Source: Galerina marginata (Eukaryota; Basidiomycota; Agaricomycetes; Agaricales; Galerinaceae). From it: 64,000 bases of DNA. The notes under the pieces were generated by a model that was not told the DNA's origin, did not search any database, and saw only the letters and a program-made list of their open reading frames with translations. Position numbers and translations under genes: made by a program. Position 1 is the stretch's first letter, and every line of letters begins with the position of its first letter. Location of the stretch: the NCBI GenBank assembly GCA_023014335.1, contig JAECYW010000005.1, positions 1,364,001 to 1,428,000 on the forward strand. The letters run 5' to 3'. Shown here one piece after another: positions 11,867 through 24,529 of this stretch.

Positions 11867-13982
11867 TCAATTACGAGGAGCGGTCTTCTCGCTTATCCTG
11901 CCTTGCCAATATGTTCCTTGGGGCCATTCGTATTCGGCAATACTGGATTTATGCATCTCAATGCTATGAATAGAGCCGGGAAAAAAATGAAGTCAGCTCC
12001 ACAACATATGATGAGAACAGCCCCACACAGATCCGGGATTGGAGGTCGGAACGGAGGGATCGGGAAGGGCTTAATGAAAGAGACCGGGTTAATCCACTGA
12101 CCTATAGCCTTCGTTGGGATTCAAGGGAACGTTGTACCTTCCGCGAGCGTTGATAGAGCAAGGGGTGATAAAATGCTCATGCAAGTGATCGACGAATTCG
12201 AGAACATTGCGCTCCATAGTTCCAGAAACAGCGATGTAATCAATTAAGCTAAACGGAACAAACGTCAGACGAGGCTAACAACGGAGATACGAGATCAGAC
12301 GTACCTGAGGTGAATCACATATTCGCACAATCCGACGCCTCCAGCATGTGGGCAGACGGGAACCCCAAATCTGAGCAAGTTTATCAGATTAAAAAATGCT
12401 CTCGAAAGATTGACGCAGACGCACTTCGCGGACATGAGTAAGACGCTGAGAACCTCGCTGACACCAGCAAGCCTGCAAGAGTCGATCTGGACGACGTCAA
12501 TTGCATCGGCTTGCAAGAGCTGCTTGAAAACCATGCGGTTATGAGCATGTTCTCCGGTAGCGACTCCAATTCCATGAGGCTTGAGGGCTTTTCGGATAGC
12601 TGCATGGCCAAGGATGTCATCAGGAGCAGTTGGTTCTTCGATAAACCTTGAAACATTCCATTAGATACCCAGTTTGTGACGAGGGAGGAGACCTCGTACC
12701 AAGGTTTGATATCTTCCAAGCCCTTCACGTAGTCGATAGCTTGTTGCACGTCCCAAACTTGGTTCGCGTCAATCATCAACACTGCACCGGTCGGACCGGC
12801 GTTTTTTCCTCTGAGTTCTTCGCTGTTAGGATCCCGAGGCTTTACACCAGAAGGTAGATATTGTGGGTCGTCGATAATGGAGCGAATAAGCTTCCCTCGC
12901 CTGAGATCGTCAGCTTGATCTGCGCCAACTTTCATCTTGAAGTGATTGAAACCTCCAGCAACAGCCTCCTTGGTGAGACGAGCCACCTTTTCGTCAGAGT
13001 AACCTGGAATAAAAAATTAAATAATCGGGGAAACCGGACAGAAAGTCGGCACAAACCTAGCCACCCAGCTGAGGTCACATACGCAGGATAGCTGTAGTCG
13101 CTTAATCAGGGGGTACTTGGCGTGATGAAGGCATCTGCGGCTCACCCCAACTCCAGTACTTTCGCTTCGCGTTCCTTCTTTCCAGCTTCTTTTTCCTTGA
13201 GCATGGCCAACGCTTCTTCTTTCGTGATAGCATCGGATATGTATCTGAACGCCGCTGATCTCACTAGTTCTTCCTATTTAAAAAGCTTACTCTAGAAACG
13301 GACGGAGAAAAACATGCAGAGAACACTTACAGGCGTGAAGTCCACGAGAAGCTTCCAGAGCGGTTTCTTACGCGACCGGGCGTACATATCCCAAACCGCG
13401 TTATTTACAGCACCAGAAGCGATGTGAATGACTCCTTTTTCTGGACCAATCCTAATTATACTTTTTAGTTGTCCGTTCCGTGATCAGTTGCAAAGACTTG
13501 CCAGCGAAGTTGGGGATCTGCCATCATGAAGTCCCACGTCTTTCCCATATCGGCAAAGAGTGTCTCGGTGTCTTTTCCAACCAAGCGATTTGCGACCTCT
13601 TTGATAGCAGCACAGACCTATGTGATAGTGAATCGTGAAGAAGTGACCATAATCTTTGTACTTCGGAGGCGACGCACAATGTCGTTACCTCGACCGATAG
13701 TGAATGTCATCCCGTATCCAACAAGATCCGAGTCCGTCAACAATGCAACATAGGCAGACGAGTAATCGCAGTCTGTGTTCCTACAACACGTTGCAGTGAA
13801 AAGAGTGGTTGTCAACCTGATTTACGAACACATACATGGCATCTGTCCCATCTCCAGTCAGAGAAGTTGGAAATCGCACATCTGAAAGAGAAAGGGGCTT
13901 GTAAGAGCCAGGACCTCGCCAGATGCCTTCACGTCAAATAGGCAGACGCACCGTGTGTCTCGAAGCCTGTGATTTTCACCAT
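11867..13982 (-). CDS. L-fuconate dehydratase (enolase superfamily, ENOSF1/FucD type)
   Basis: Twelve exons: 13982-13952, 13881-13836, 13780-13678, 13617-13502, 13451-13331, 13273-13146, 13091-13057, 13003-12700, 12646-12425, 12370-12305, 12248-12102 and 11963-11867, giving 471 residues. The enzyme dehydrates L-fuconate to 2-keto-3-deoxy-L-fuconate in L-fucose catabolism, and is probably cytosolic. Family markers are [23 protein letters not shown], the catalytic KMKVG pair (Lys216, Lys218), metal ligands Asp272 (LMIDANQ), Glu298 or Glu299 ([14 protein letters not shown]) and Glu327 (ATGEHAHNR), [13 protein letters not shown], and the C-terminal [11 protein letters not shown] and DHLHEHF. About 24 residues are inserted between the Lys pair and Asp272. 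Intron 4 uses a GC donor (GCAAGT). The start [17 protein letters not shown] matches the family N-terminus. Confidence 0.93.
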
Positions 13983-16471
13983 TGTTTTCCTTCAGGGGAG
14001 GAGTGTTTGCGTGTTTTTTTGTGGGATGTGGCGAGAAGAGAGGTGGGCATGTTGGTTTCAAGCAGCTTTATAGGATGTCGGGGAAGGAAGAGCGCGCTAG
14101 GTCACAGATCAGTTGACATTACTGACCCCGCCGCATCCGGAGAGAACGGGCCTAGTTGAACCGTCGGGCCGGCTTGCCCACCCGTCAATGGTCCGCTAAG
14201 GTTGCGCTGGGGCATCTTCTTTTCTAACGGCCATCTATATACTCAGGGAGGCTAACTATTTTTGAATGGCGAATGGTCTTGATTTTCCTCACCTTTCAAA
14301 TCACTCCTACTGTTCTGGAATGGAAAGAAAATCCTCAGCCTCATTAGCAAGCTGCGACGCTGTGTCGTGCCCTTTGGTGATACAGACTACATACGTATAC
14401 AAACCACACAAAGGGTCGCTCAAATGCACCCCTCGCCTCGGTGCGGCTGCCGCTGGTAAAGAACTACCGACTTCCCCGTTCGTTAGCGCTGCTCTTGCGA
14501 CCCTGTAAAAGCCTCACTACCAACACGCAGGAACAGCAGAAACTTCAATGTTCATTCATCACAACATACACGGCCAGAAACCGACCAGTTACCCTCACTG
14601 GTATCACTTTGCCATTAAATTAGTCAATATATTATTTAACGGGATCTATACAGATAATAGCCAGATTGAAGATGCCGCAATTCTCAGAGGGCTCCATTCG
14701 TCCGCGTCATATTGGATTGGAAGTATTTTGGGGAGGAAAGGCAATTCCTGTATGATTCGGTTCGCTTGGTCGGCGAGAGAAGGGTGATTGTATCCGGAGT
14801 TATAGGAATCTTCGCAACCCTTACTTGAAAAGGTACGCCTTCTATGTCTCAATCCACAGCTTAGGTTTCTGACCCCTGCCCGTTGTGCCTCTGTAGAACC
14901 ATGTCCGAACACAAAACCATGACGCCGCTCATGGCTTGCCGGTTGAGAACCTCTTTGAAGCACGTAGGTCGGCGAATCATGGTTGACACCGCATACGATA
15001 TGTCAGACAAGCTGAATCCTCCTGGTGCTCCGCTCAATAAGCAGTTCGAGCTATTTTTCAATGTCTTTTCGATATCGACTACCTTATTTCGCAAGCCATC
15101 TCCCTCTCAGTCACAAGAAGCATGTTGATACTGCCTGGCTAGGGAATTATCTGTGATTACCATTCTCGCTCTTGATAAAAGTCCCTCCTACCACGCTTTA
15201 CTACAAGGGTTCTGTTTAAGCACGTCAAAAGTGCTATGTATTGACAGATGAAAGTCTGGAAGAGCAGCCAGAAGATATGCGCCTTCAATCGTGGTTTTCT
15301 GGTGAGTCCCATGCGTAAAATTTCTGATAAAAGAAAGCCGACGTCTCAACCCTCGAGAACTCAAGTGACTCCAGGGCCACATTTACTGAAATACTTGAGG
15401 ACACGTGCATATTCAAAGATGGTGTCAATGCGTTGGCGCTTGTAACGGCCTGCAAGGCCCAGATACCCAATGCAAAATATGGTACCATCTGTTCACCAAA
15501 ATCAACCACTTCATGAAATACCAGAATGGCAGCGCTTGTCCATCCCGCAAGGGCCCAGTCCCGGAATCATTTCTGAATGATGTCGCGCGTACCTCTTCGA
15601 AAGGAAATGCTGCAGCTTGGGCTGTCCCATTGGCACTAGAAATCAGGCGGTAGGAGCGAAAAGAAGTCAACCTGCATTGGTATTATTATGATTGGTAATG
15701 CCAGAGAAGGTAGCTTCCTTTTCTGCATTCGGTGATTTTGGGCAATCATAATACTTTTCTTTAGCGTTTGGAATACATAATGTTCACGAGACGGATAAAA
15801 AAAATTGCGCAAGATGGAATCAATCATAATCCTGCTTCGATGTCATTGGAAATACTGTTTCCCGTGCTCAGGTTGGGGCATTGATCTCCTGTAAGTTATG
15901 ACATGTCGCCGTGTGTACGATTTCAAGTCGATTTCTTTGCTTCCAGGCTTCAAGTTATCACTACTAGTACGCAAAAACATATTAACCCTCTGGACCTGAG
16001 TTTATGGTCCTGGCAACTCGGAACAAGTGGCTGTGTATGAGTTTCCACCTCTACGTCAACATTTCTCTCTGTCTTTTCGAAGACAAGCCCGCGGAATCCA
16101 GTTAATGTTTGTAGAATCTGGCTGGCCCTGGGCGTCCTCCAAATGACGAGATCGTCTACGGTAAATGTAATTTGCTCAGGACCAAGGTTTACATGTATGG
16201 AATCAATAACCTTTGGACAGTACTTCGAGCATTTTCCCCTCTGCCGCATCATGATGTGCCAGCCGTAATGCATTAGGCGTTGATGTTACGATGAAGCATA
16301 GCCCGTCGCGATGTTAGTGTCAGGTGGCCCCACAAGCGTTGACTCGCTACCACTGCTGTTGGTATTTTCAGAGCCCTGGAACCGACACTCATTCGAATTG
16401 AACGGTACTGCGCCTCTTTGTTCACCTCTTGCACCAGACCATCACAACCGCAGATAATCTAAAGCTCTTCG
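13983..16471. other. Region with unassigned minus-strand frames
   Basis: Up to about 14200 this should be the promoter of the dehydratase gene. Minus-strand frames at 16273-15950, 15670-15425, 15509-15285, 15094-14861 and 14963-14646 lie in succession and could be exons or relics of one gene. Recognisable fragments are absent, and I could not join them into a consistent model. One stretch, GCEDSYNSGYNHPSLADQANRIIQ read in parts, looks protein-like. The last 70 bases lead into the membrane protein gene at 16472. Confidence 0.3.
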
Positions 16472-18135
16472 ATGGAGCCTGCAGTCATTTACGACGATCA
16501 CGATCCAGCACTCCTCTTCCAATACGTTGGGAGCAATTGGGTCTCCCAACCTTCAGACTCTGCTTTCGGCGGTACCCTCACCGTGTTGCATACGCAGGCC
16601 AAAAACATAACACGCCCACAAACTCTTAACGCATCTTTCTTCTATGGTACGCACAAGGAGTCCAAGCTTTTTCCGACTAGAATTCGCGCTCACTTCTTGA
16701 GTTGGGTATGTGTACTGGAAATGAATAGCCTCAGATATTGTAATCTATGGAACGCTCACAAATAGCATCGCTATGGGCTACGCTTTCGACAGCAATGACG
16801 TATTAACTACTACCATCAACTTTCCTGACACAGGAAGCAATTCCAAGGTTTTGGTGCTCTAACCACGAGTAGTTCCATCATCATGTTCTGTCCAACTTAT
16901 TTTGGCCTCCTTTTCAGACTGGCGTCAAAATCCTCGGTCTTCAAGGCGGTCCAGAGAAAATATCCAACAACCTCACTGTCTTTCCTTCTTCCGGCTCGTT
17001 CAATATCGACTTCGTAACCTCTACGCCGAACAAGTTCACCGATATTACCAACCGAAACATTATTTACGACGATACGCACAGTGCTCTGCAATATAGTGGT
17101 AACTGGACGAAGCTTCCAGCCGATTTTCCAACGGGAACATCGTATGGTGGAACGATGTCGGGGAGCAATGTGACTGGATCGGTAATGAGCTTTAACTTCT
17201 ATGGTGGGTATTATTTCCAAATTATTTCCGGGTTACCAGAAATTACACCTATGTGTAACAATCAGGAACGGCCATTTCAGCCTATGGATCATTAAACCAG
17301 GCAGGCGGACATTTATCCGCCTCCTTTTCAATCGACCAAAACCCTGCGACAAATCTTACCTTCTTCGACGGAACACAAAGGGTAGACCCATCCTCATGGC
17401 GTCTTTACCAGCGGCTGTGGAATGGAACGGCAGACTCTGGGAACCACACACTTGTTGTTACATTGACAGAAGTTAGCGGGTCGCAGGTACGTCAAATTTC
17501 TTAGCCTGGGTGCAAATACCACAATGACTTATTACCTTTCAATCCTTCTAATTCATCGTACGCAGATGTTATATATCGACTCCCTTATTTACCAATCATC
17601 CCTAAGCCGTATCAACGAAACTATCACCAGCAGCCTTCCACATACGAGCACAGCGGGGCCGACCACATCAGCAAGCGCCTCCACTCCTTCGCACCACCTT
17701 TCAGCAGGCGCAACCGGGGGCATTATCTCTGGCATCACCATTGTAGCTGGCGGTCTGATCATTCTAGCACTATGTTTTCGATCTAAACATAGAAAGGCTG
17801 TCAATCGACAGAGGTGGCCGCCTGAAGTCTTGAACGGTAAGTCACTACTGCGATGAGCTATTCAAACCTTAGATGTCCTTAAACCTCATCTACCCACCTC
17901 TGCAGGATATCGGGACACACATACTCCGGCTACCCCCATGACGCGCGTCTCAATGCCGAACCCCCGGTCTCCTCAGCAATACGACGCGCCTCTTCCCTCA
18001 TTTTTTTCGACAGGCACTCACGCTTCTGCTGTTCCAACCTCAAACCCGGTTCCACCTTCCGTCGCTATACACGAAGTGGACGCTGGGCCTGTCGTCCTTC
18101 CTCCTCCTTATGACGATAGCCTCTACGTGCAATAA
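16472..18135 (+). CDS. Single-pass membrane protein with paired beta-rich extracellular domains (paralogue 1)
   Basis: Exons 16472-16646, 16735-16847, 16918-17203, 17266-17486, 17566-17836 and 17906-18135 give 431 residues. Two repeat-like modules begin AVIYDDHDPALLFQYVGSNW and NIIYDDTHSALQYSGNW; each is followed by small-residue and Asn-X-Ser/Thr-rich strands and a short YG motif. This recalls the galactose-binding-like beta-sandwich modules common in agaricomycete membrane proteins. A Ser/Thr/Pro linker precedes one transmembrane helix (about residues 315-337, GATGGIISGITIVAGGLIIL) and a basic RSKHRKAVNRQR stop-transfer sequence. The cytosolic tail is Pro-rich and ends PPPYDDSLYVQ. No N-terminal signal peptide is seen, so either the helix acts as signal-anchor or a leader exon is missing. 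The gene at 46935-48717 is a paralogue with identical lengths for exons 3 and 4. Function unknown. Confidence 0.82.
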
Positions 18136-21100
18136 CAACCAGTATTTCCTCCCGTTCTTTGCGGATTATCGATGCTGAGGCCAGTTTCTGGTCTAATATC
18201 ATCATATCGAGCCTGCAAGACAGATAGAGACATAGAACCCAACCCGTCTTTTGAATAATTTCCCATCCAGTTTAGAGACCAGGATACAAGACGCCTTCGA
18301 ATCTCAAGTCGAATCATCTCGGATATAAATTCTAATTCTGGAACTTAGGCGTCCTTCTAGATCTACAGCATACTCATACAGTTGACCTCATCTGTAATTC
18401 AAAGATTAGGTGGCGAATGGCGCATTGGAATTGAGGGATGAGCTCGGGCTGACACGCACGAGGCATCTGAATAACAATATTGGGATACGGCGAGGGAAAA
18501 GGTGGTAGAAGGTTATGATTTGAAAACGGAGGAATTTGGCTCTCGGAGCAGCTCGTTCTGGTGTAGAAGTCACTTCTTGATTTTCCACAATGCAATCAAG
18601 CCAGGACTCGCCGTGGTTCGTGGTAAAATGGAAAATGGAGAATCGGAGGTGGAGGTAATCAGCATACAAGCAATGTACGCTTTCACAGCTTCCCGCGAGG
18701 CTCACAATCATTTAATCTATTCCCCTCTTCGTCTGTTCGGTGCGAATGACTTTCACAATCGGTTTCAAGACTCTATTCGACTTCAGTCCCACGGGAAAAG
18801 ACTTCAATCAAGCTCAGTCTGCTCATCGACGTCACTTATCGGCCGAACGTAACGATATGAGGTGTCAACTTTTTTCTGACAGTCAAGAGTCTTGAGATCA
18901 ACCCAGCTCATTCCAAAACCAGTCTTACTAATTTACAGTCGAAGCTTTCCAGCTTTTCCCCTCCAAAATCAGATTCGAGGCATAGACGGTTCAATGCCCG
19001 GACCGCCTGGACCTAGAACTGCATAAAACATGTAACGGGAGATATTTCGATGATAATTCTGGCCAGAATTTGTGTCTCGACATACGGCCAGCGAAGCACC
19101 CGATGGGGCCTTAACAAAATCTTCCAACCTGGTAATAAGGATATAATAGCTATACAAGCTGTATGGGCAAGCCTACCATACAAAGGAGATCCGGCGAGTC
19201 TTGTTAAGTAAGTTATTAATGGAAGCTCGTTTTTGGCTATCGCACTAGGGGTATGTTTACTGAATATTAGTCATTGCATGTGCGCCACACAGGTTATTTC
19301 CATAACCGGACATTTTGATCCAGGGCATCCTTGCGATCCTGCTTGAAAATTGACTCCCAGAACAGGCAGCGCCGCAGTAACGTAGAAGTAGTATATGGAA
19401 ATCAAAACCACATTTTTGACCGGTGGTGATTGGTTGGTGATGAGTTTCCCTGCTCGTCGAACTCTCCCGCACATTTGGATTGATCCCTTAAACGCTGAAT
19501 TTGAGTCATACTTCTCGTGTTGCCGAAGCGCAATATCAGTCGAAGGAATATAGTTTAAACTCTGGATAAATGGATGGCACCTGTATTTCTTTCCAGTCTT
19601 GTCAGAAACTTCGTTAGCCACGCGACAGACGTTTAGGCGCTGGCCTCGGCGGCTATACAAAACATTCCACTCCATTAAATGGGCGCTTATCTATTGATTA
19701 TCCATCACTTTCACGGTTTGATCCTATCAGTTTATTCCAAGTTTAATTAAACATGTTGCAGATGCCTACCTGGCAGAATTCCAATATCCTGGCTATCGGC
19801 GAATCCGCAGTCGATATCAGAGATCAGAGGGACACATCATACAATGCATCAGGACACAGCGGTCCTCCTTATTCCCGCCTTGGTTTGGTGAGGGATTTGA
19901 TGTCTATTCGTGAATCAGGCTATTCTATTCATGGTGGTATTACCCACGAAAAGGCGATACGTATCAGCCTGTGATCCTGCGGTGCAGTGCTTCTATTGGA
20001 ATGGTCTAACTGGCAAGCTCTGACGAACTCGAGGGGCTCATCATGTGGTAGGTTGATTGGAGAGCTTCGACGGTCAGTCTCTCCTGGCTTGGCAAAAGGA
20101 AGGGCCGGTCCCAAACAGTGAGTATTAATAGTGATAACATGACCCATTCGACTCCGACGGTATCGGTTCCACCAATCAATCTATGTCCCCGGTGGCGTTT
20201 AAATATATATCGTGCACATTTCTTGCAATGGTGATGTCAATACCGCCGAGGAGAAAATGGAGTTCACGACCGGTACCTTTGAAGTTTTGAATGGGGCTTC
20301 AGGATTAATCAAGAAATAGAGATAGTAATTATAGGCATCTTCTTTTTTCCCAAATATAGTCGAGTGACAGAATAGAACTCAGTCCTGACATGTTCCACGC
20401 TGTGCCCAGATGCCAGCTGCCAGCCTTAGACCTTGTGTTGTATATACATAGGTATTTAATGGAGTGTCAAACATTTGGCAATGACAAGCCTGAGCAGGTG
20501 GCTGATTCACGGGTCGATAGGCTCGGAAGGCGTGTTCTGGACCTGACTGACTGCCTGGGTTATACTATTAGAGCGCTTTCGTCAGGATCAATCATGTCAC
20601 TCAGATAGTGCAATCGTGGCCGCCTACGTCCGATGTGGCAGAAACTTCACTCGTGGTCGGTCATATTGATGTCGAAAACTTTGCAATGGCCCTGCCCAAT
20701 GACGAGCTTCGATCTGTCGTATCATATCGATTTATGTTACTAGAGAATGCATTATACTTATCATCACTTCGATATAGCACACTGTCACCTTCCATGCTTC
20801 CGTGGAGATGTAGATTTCGTTGCCAACGTGCATGGGAAGGCAGCCAAGACTCCAGCACGTTTATGCAATCCGTAGCGACCGCCGGCGCAGGTGTCGACTG
20901 TCGACGCTATGAAGTCAGTGAGAATGAATATTTGATAGACAGCCGTGCTCGAATATTAAGAATAGGCTTTCTGGTCAAGCCACCAAGCGCTCAGTGACAA
21001 TCAACTGACAAGTACTGAGCCTGAGCAGACAGATGGCACTGCAGCAGGCGTGAGTCAAATTATGCCTTATAATTAAAGGACCCAGCTGGTATCCAGTGGT

Positions 21101-22799
21101 ATCCCCGCGCGCCCCGCGATTGTGGGTTGGACATCACTGACTATGACGTGGGAGGTGGAGGCTGAGAGCATGCGCTAACAGGCTTTCCTCACGCGAGTCA
21201 AATACGAAAGACAAGTACAAAGTAAAGTACTAATATTTTTATTGATCGCAGTGCAGTCATTAATCTCCTAGGGGTTCTCGATCACACGCTCGAAATTGGA
21301 AATTCCCTGAATTGGAAAAGCGATGACGACCAAATATTAAGCGCCCGTGCTAGGGGTGTTTTGTTAGCTGTTCATGCCTATCCTATTACCTCTCAGGACA
21401 CCGGTAATGCTCTTCCACAAATTCCTATGAGAACACGAGCCACGCTACATCATCAAAGAACCGACTGCCTTCCATCGAGTCCCGGGTACCCGTATACGAA
21501 TAAGTGGGAATCCCACCCATGTTAAAAACAAGCTCGGGTCCCATATTTAGATTTCCGGGCCTCCTCTTGTCCCCACGGGCCGGAATAGCACCCGCGCAGA
21601 TCCACACCCACGACACGACACTGGCAGGAAGAACGCACACACACGGCTTCCTTTGGGTCTTCCTCGAACTTTAAGCTATTATTACTGACGACACAGCCCC
21701 CTGCATTGGCAGCTGCAGATATCCTGTGCCTATCCGACTATAATTAACCGTGCATCTGATTCGCACAGTACACTGAACACACTTATATACGTGCTTGATG
21801 CTGACTTATCTGGCGAATGAGATGGACGACTGCCCCTCGGCGGAGATCGTGGAAATGGAGTGATTGGCCCGTACTAGGGTGATGGTGTAGTTACCTCTAC
21901 TTTGGTTTGTTTCCGTTGGGGTATTTACCTACTATGTTTTCTAATGCCGTTTCTCTCCGAGCCGGTGTAGAGCCTGGATATAAATAATACGGGCCTGGGT
22001 GCCAGTGCCAAGAACTGCATCCCGAATCGTACAAGAGTGAGAAGGAACTGAAAAGGGTCACCTTCGTTTCGTTTTTATCTTATCTCCTGACTCGCCCTGC
22101 AGTCTGGAGACTGCAGAATTGATGATAACCATCAAACTGGTATGGTCTCGACCTGTCGTCAACTCAATCTCCAAGCCCAGGAATTCGAGTCCAGACGCCT
22201 ATATGATATCGATCTACGCGTAAAATGGAAGACAGGGCTTCCACATAGGTAATTTATTGGTCCCATTGGCCACTGCCCGGCTTTTATCCGTTGCTGCTGG
22301 AACGTCGTCGTAATTAGTGTAGCTGGCGCTCCTCGTGAAATCATGATCAACACGATTTAACACCGACAGTCGAGCACAGATGACGGTGTCCTCGGTGCTC
22401 GGGACGCGGAGGGTGATGGATAGATGGATGGATAGATGGATATGGTCGTTGTGAATTCTAATTCAAGTGTGTCTGAACCATGATACACTGGCAAGAAAGC
22501 AAGTATTCGGCGTGATTTGATTCGTGCGTCCTGATCGTTCGTGCCTGGTCTTGATGTGATATGATGTGCTTTGGTCCAGTATAGCCTTATAGCCAATTCA
22601 TAACGACAGTGTATGAATAGACATACCTTGAAGGGGATTCAGATTCAGTGTGCTGGGTACATGCGCCTAAATTGAGAAAGCTGAAGGTTCGCGCTGCTGG
22701 GCTTCGGCTGTATGCTGCATACTCCAAGTCAGCTTGACACTTGTGGTTGCCGTCGTTTTCTTGCTTCTATTAAACGCAATCGGGGAGCTGCGGTAATTT
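18136..22799. other. Gene-poor region, part 1
   Basis: No convincing gene. The largest frames are 134 codons on minus (19675-19271), 129 codons on plus (20608-20997) and overlapping frames near 18406-18852. None shows a known domain, and stops are spread through all frames between them. A tetranucleotide GATG/GATA tract lies near 22415. The stretch may be long regulatory DNA, relic mobile DNA or a non-coding transcript region. Confidence 0.4.
22415..22442. repeat. GATG/GATA microsatellite
   Basis: A short imperfect tetranucleotide repeat alternating GATG and GATA units, about seven units. Simple-sequence DNA without a coding frame around it. Confidence 0.9.
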
Positions 22800-23502
22800 A
22801 AATTAACCTGATCATCCACGTTGATCGATTGTGGCGCACTCCCCGGCTGCCTATGTCGATTCTCGCCCTGCGTCGGATTCAGAAGGGCCGGGGTCGGCTT
22901 TTTCCACCTGATTCAAGTCACTGGGATGAAACGTGGTCAGACGGATTTTTTGCTACATACGTACGTCCAGTACAAAAGTACTCGAGTTTATTCAGTAAGG
23001 TGATTTGGTGGGTTGACGTGTTATAAAATTCAATGGAGGACCAGCACATAAGATCACCTGGATTGAGTTACGTGTGCAGTAGATATCATATGTATGTAAA
23101 TCATTTGAAATATCCGAGTCCTTGACTCTGAAGCCTCTATATATTCCGAGACGACAAAGTGATCAACAGGAAAAAATTCAGGCCGTGATATGGCGTCAGA
23201 TGAGCAAAATAAAATACTCGAGTAGCATGGGGCTGCGATGCTCGGAGCAGCGGTGATTAAGTAGGGTAGGTAATATGCATTACACATTAACTGATGCCTT
23301 AATTGATTGGTTCATTTAAATAACCGATAATATTGATTGTGGCGCACCTATTGGCAGCGAGGTCCCTGAAGCTTGGAAAGCCCGGTACGTTGGTTGACTC
23401 ATCGTCGTCATCACCCCACCCTCAAGTATTTTGAGAGACTCGGCTGAGCACTGCAAGGTTCGAACTTCGAAGGCTGCGCTAGTACGTAATCGTACTAGTA
23501 TA

Positions 23503-24040
23503 TCAGCCTGAGGCAAGTGAGGCAATAATTGCAATCCAGACGGAAGCGTGCCATTTCACTGACGTTGATGCATGACGTGTATCACCGTGATATGATCGTC
23601 GATGCCGACACTGACACTGACATAAAGTAAGACGACATACTCGAGCTTATTCGCATTTACTGAGCGGCACGTACTTAGTGTGTTTGGATAAAATTGGGTT
23701 TGGGATAGGCGTCATCCAAGGGTTTTTTTTAGGTTGACATTAGCGGCAGGTGCTTGGAGCCTGAAGCGATGAGCCTATGACATTGTGGGTCAACCGGTGA
23801 CAGAAGCCTAGTCAGCCTGAGCTCGAGGCAAGTGAGGCAATTGCAAGCCAGACGGAAGGCGAGCTTGACTGACAGTGATCATGACGTTGATATTTGATGG
23901 CATTGGGGTGATAGCATCGTCGACGGCACTGAAATCTGACAGTATAACTGGCATAATAGGATAGTTTGGATAAAGATGGAATAGGCGTTATCTAATTTTT
24001 TCAAGTCGCCTCGACATTCAGAGCTAGCACTGACGGCCAA
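23503..24040 (+). repeat. Tandem duplicated module, about 310-base period
   Basis: Copy a is about 23503-23760 and copy b about 23812-24040. Both run: TCAGCCTGA, GCAAGTGAGGCAA, CCAGACGGAAG, a TGACGTTGAT-like segment, then GTTTGGATAAA and ATAGGCGT(C/T)ATC, then an oligo-T run. Order and orientation are kept while the spacing and many bases differ. Confidence 0.75.
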
Positions 24041-24063
24041 TGTCGGGCTCGGAGTAGTACTAC

Positions 24064-24084
24064 GAGTTCGAGTTCGAGTTCGAC
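24064..24084. repeat. GAGTTC hexanucleotide repeat
   Basis: Three perfect GAGTTC units followed by GAC, next to a TACGAG start. Simple sequence. Confidence 0.85.
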
Positions 24085-24467
24085 TCGGTGAGATGGGGAT
24101 ACTCAGATGGCCAGGGAGATATGTCGGCGACGCCAGTCCGGACGGTCGGCAGTGGAGATTCGAGATTGCATTTTAAAGGCGCGACGGTGACGACGCTTTG
24201 GCTCGCCTCGAAGTTCGAACAAGGGGGTAGAGCGGGTCAGGCTCGCGATGCGCGTGCGGGCCGAGGTGGTACTGTAGCTGCAGCCTGCAACATAGTGCGG
24301 CCTTGCGCATTCCGGCGGGCGGCGACTTTGTCTGTAATGTGCGTGCTGCATACAGTTATTTAATCGTATACTTGGACCAGGTTTCTCCGCTAGAGAAGGT
24401 CCATAAACATAAGGAGGGCGCCAGTGACCCGGTGTACGGTGGTATATATACCGTATCGGTATGGTGT

Positions 24468-24489
24468 GGGGTGGGGTGGGGTGGGGTGG
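24468..24489 (+). other. G-quadruplex-type run (GGGGT)n
   Basis: Four consecutive runs of four guanines separated by single T bases. This meets the usual definition of a potential intrastrand G-quadruplex with one-base loops on the plus strand. It follows a TATATATA stretch at about 24443. Confidence 0.8.
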
Positions 24490-24529
24490 CGGCGGGTTTA
24501 CTTACTACCGAGACCGTTTGTCGCCGTCG

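Noticed and set aside
23455..23475. GGTTCGAAC resembling a tRNA B-box
   Set aside because: No matching A-box, acceptor stem or anticodon arm could be found around it.
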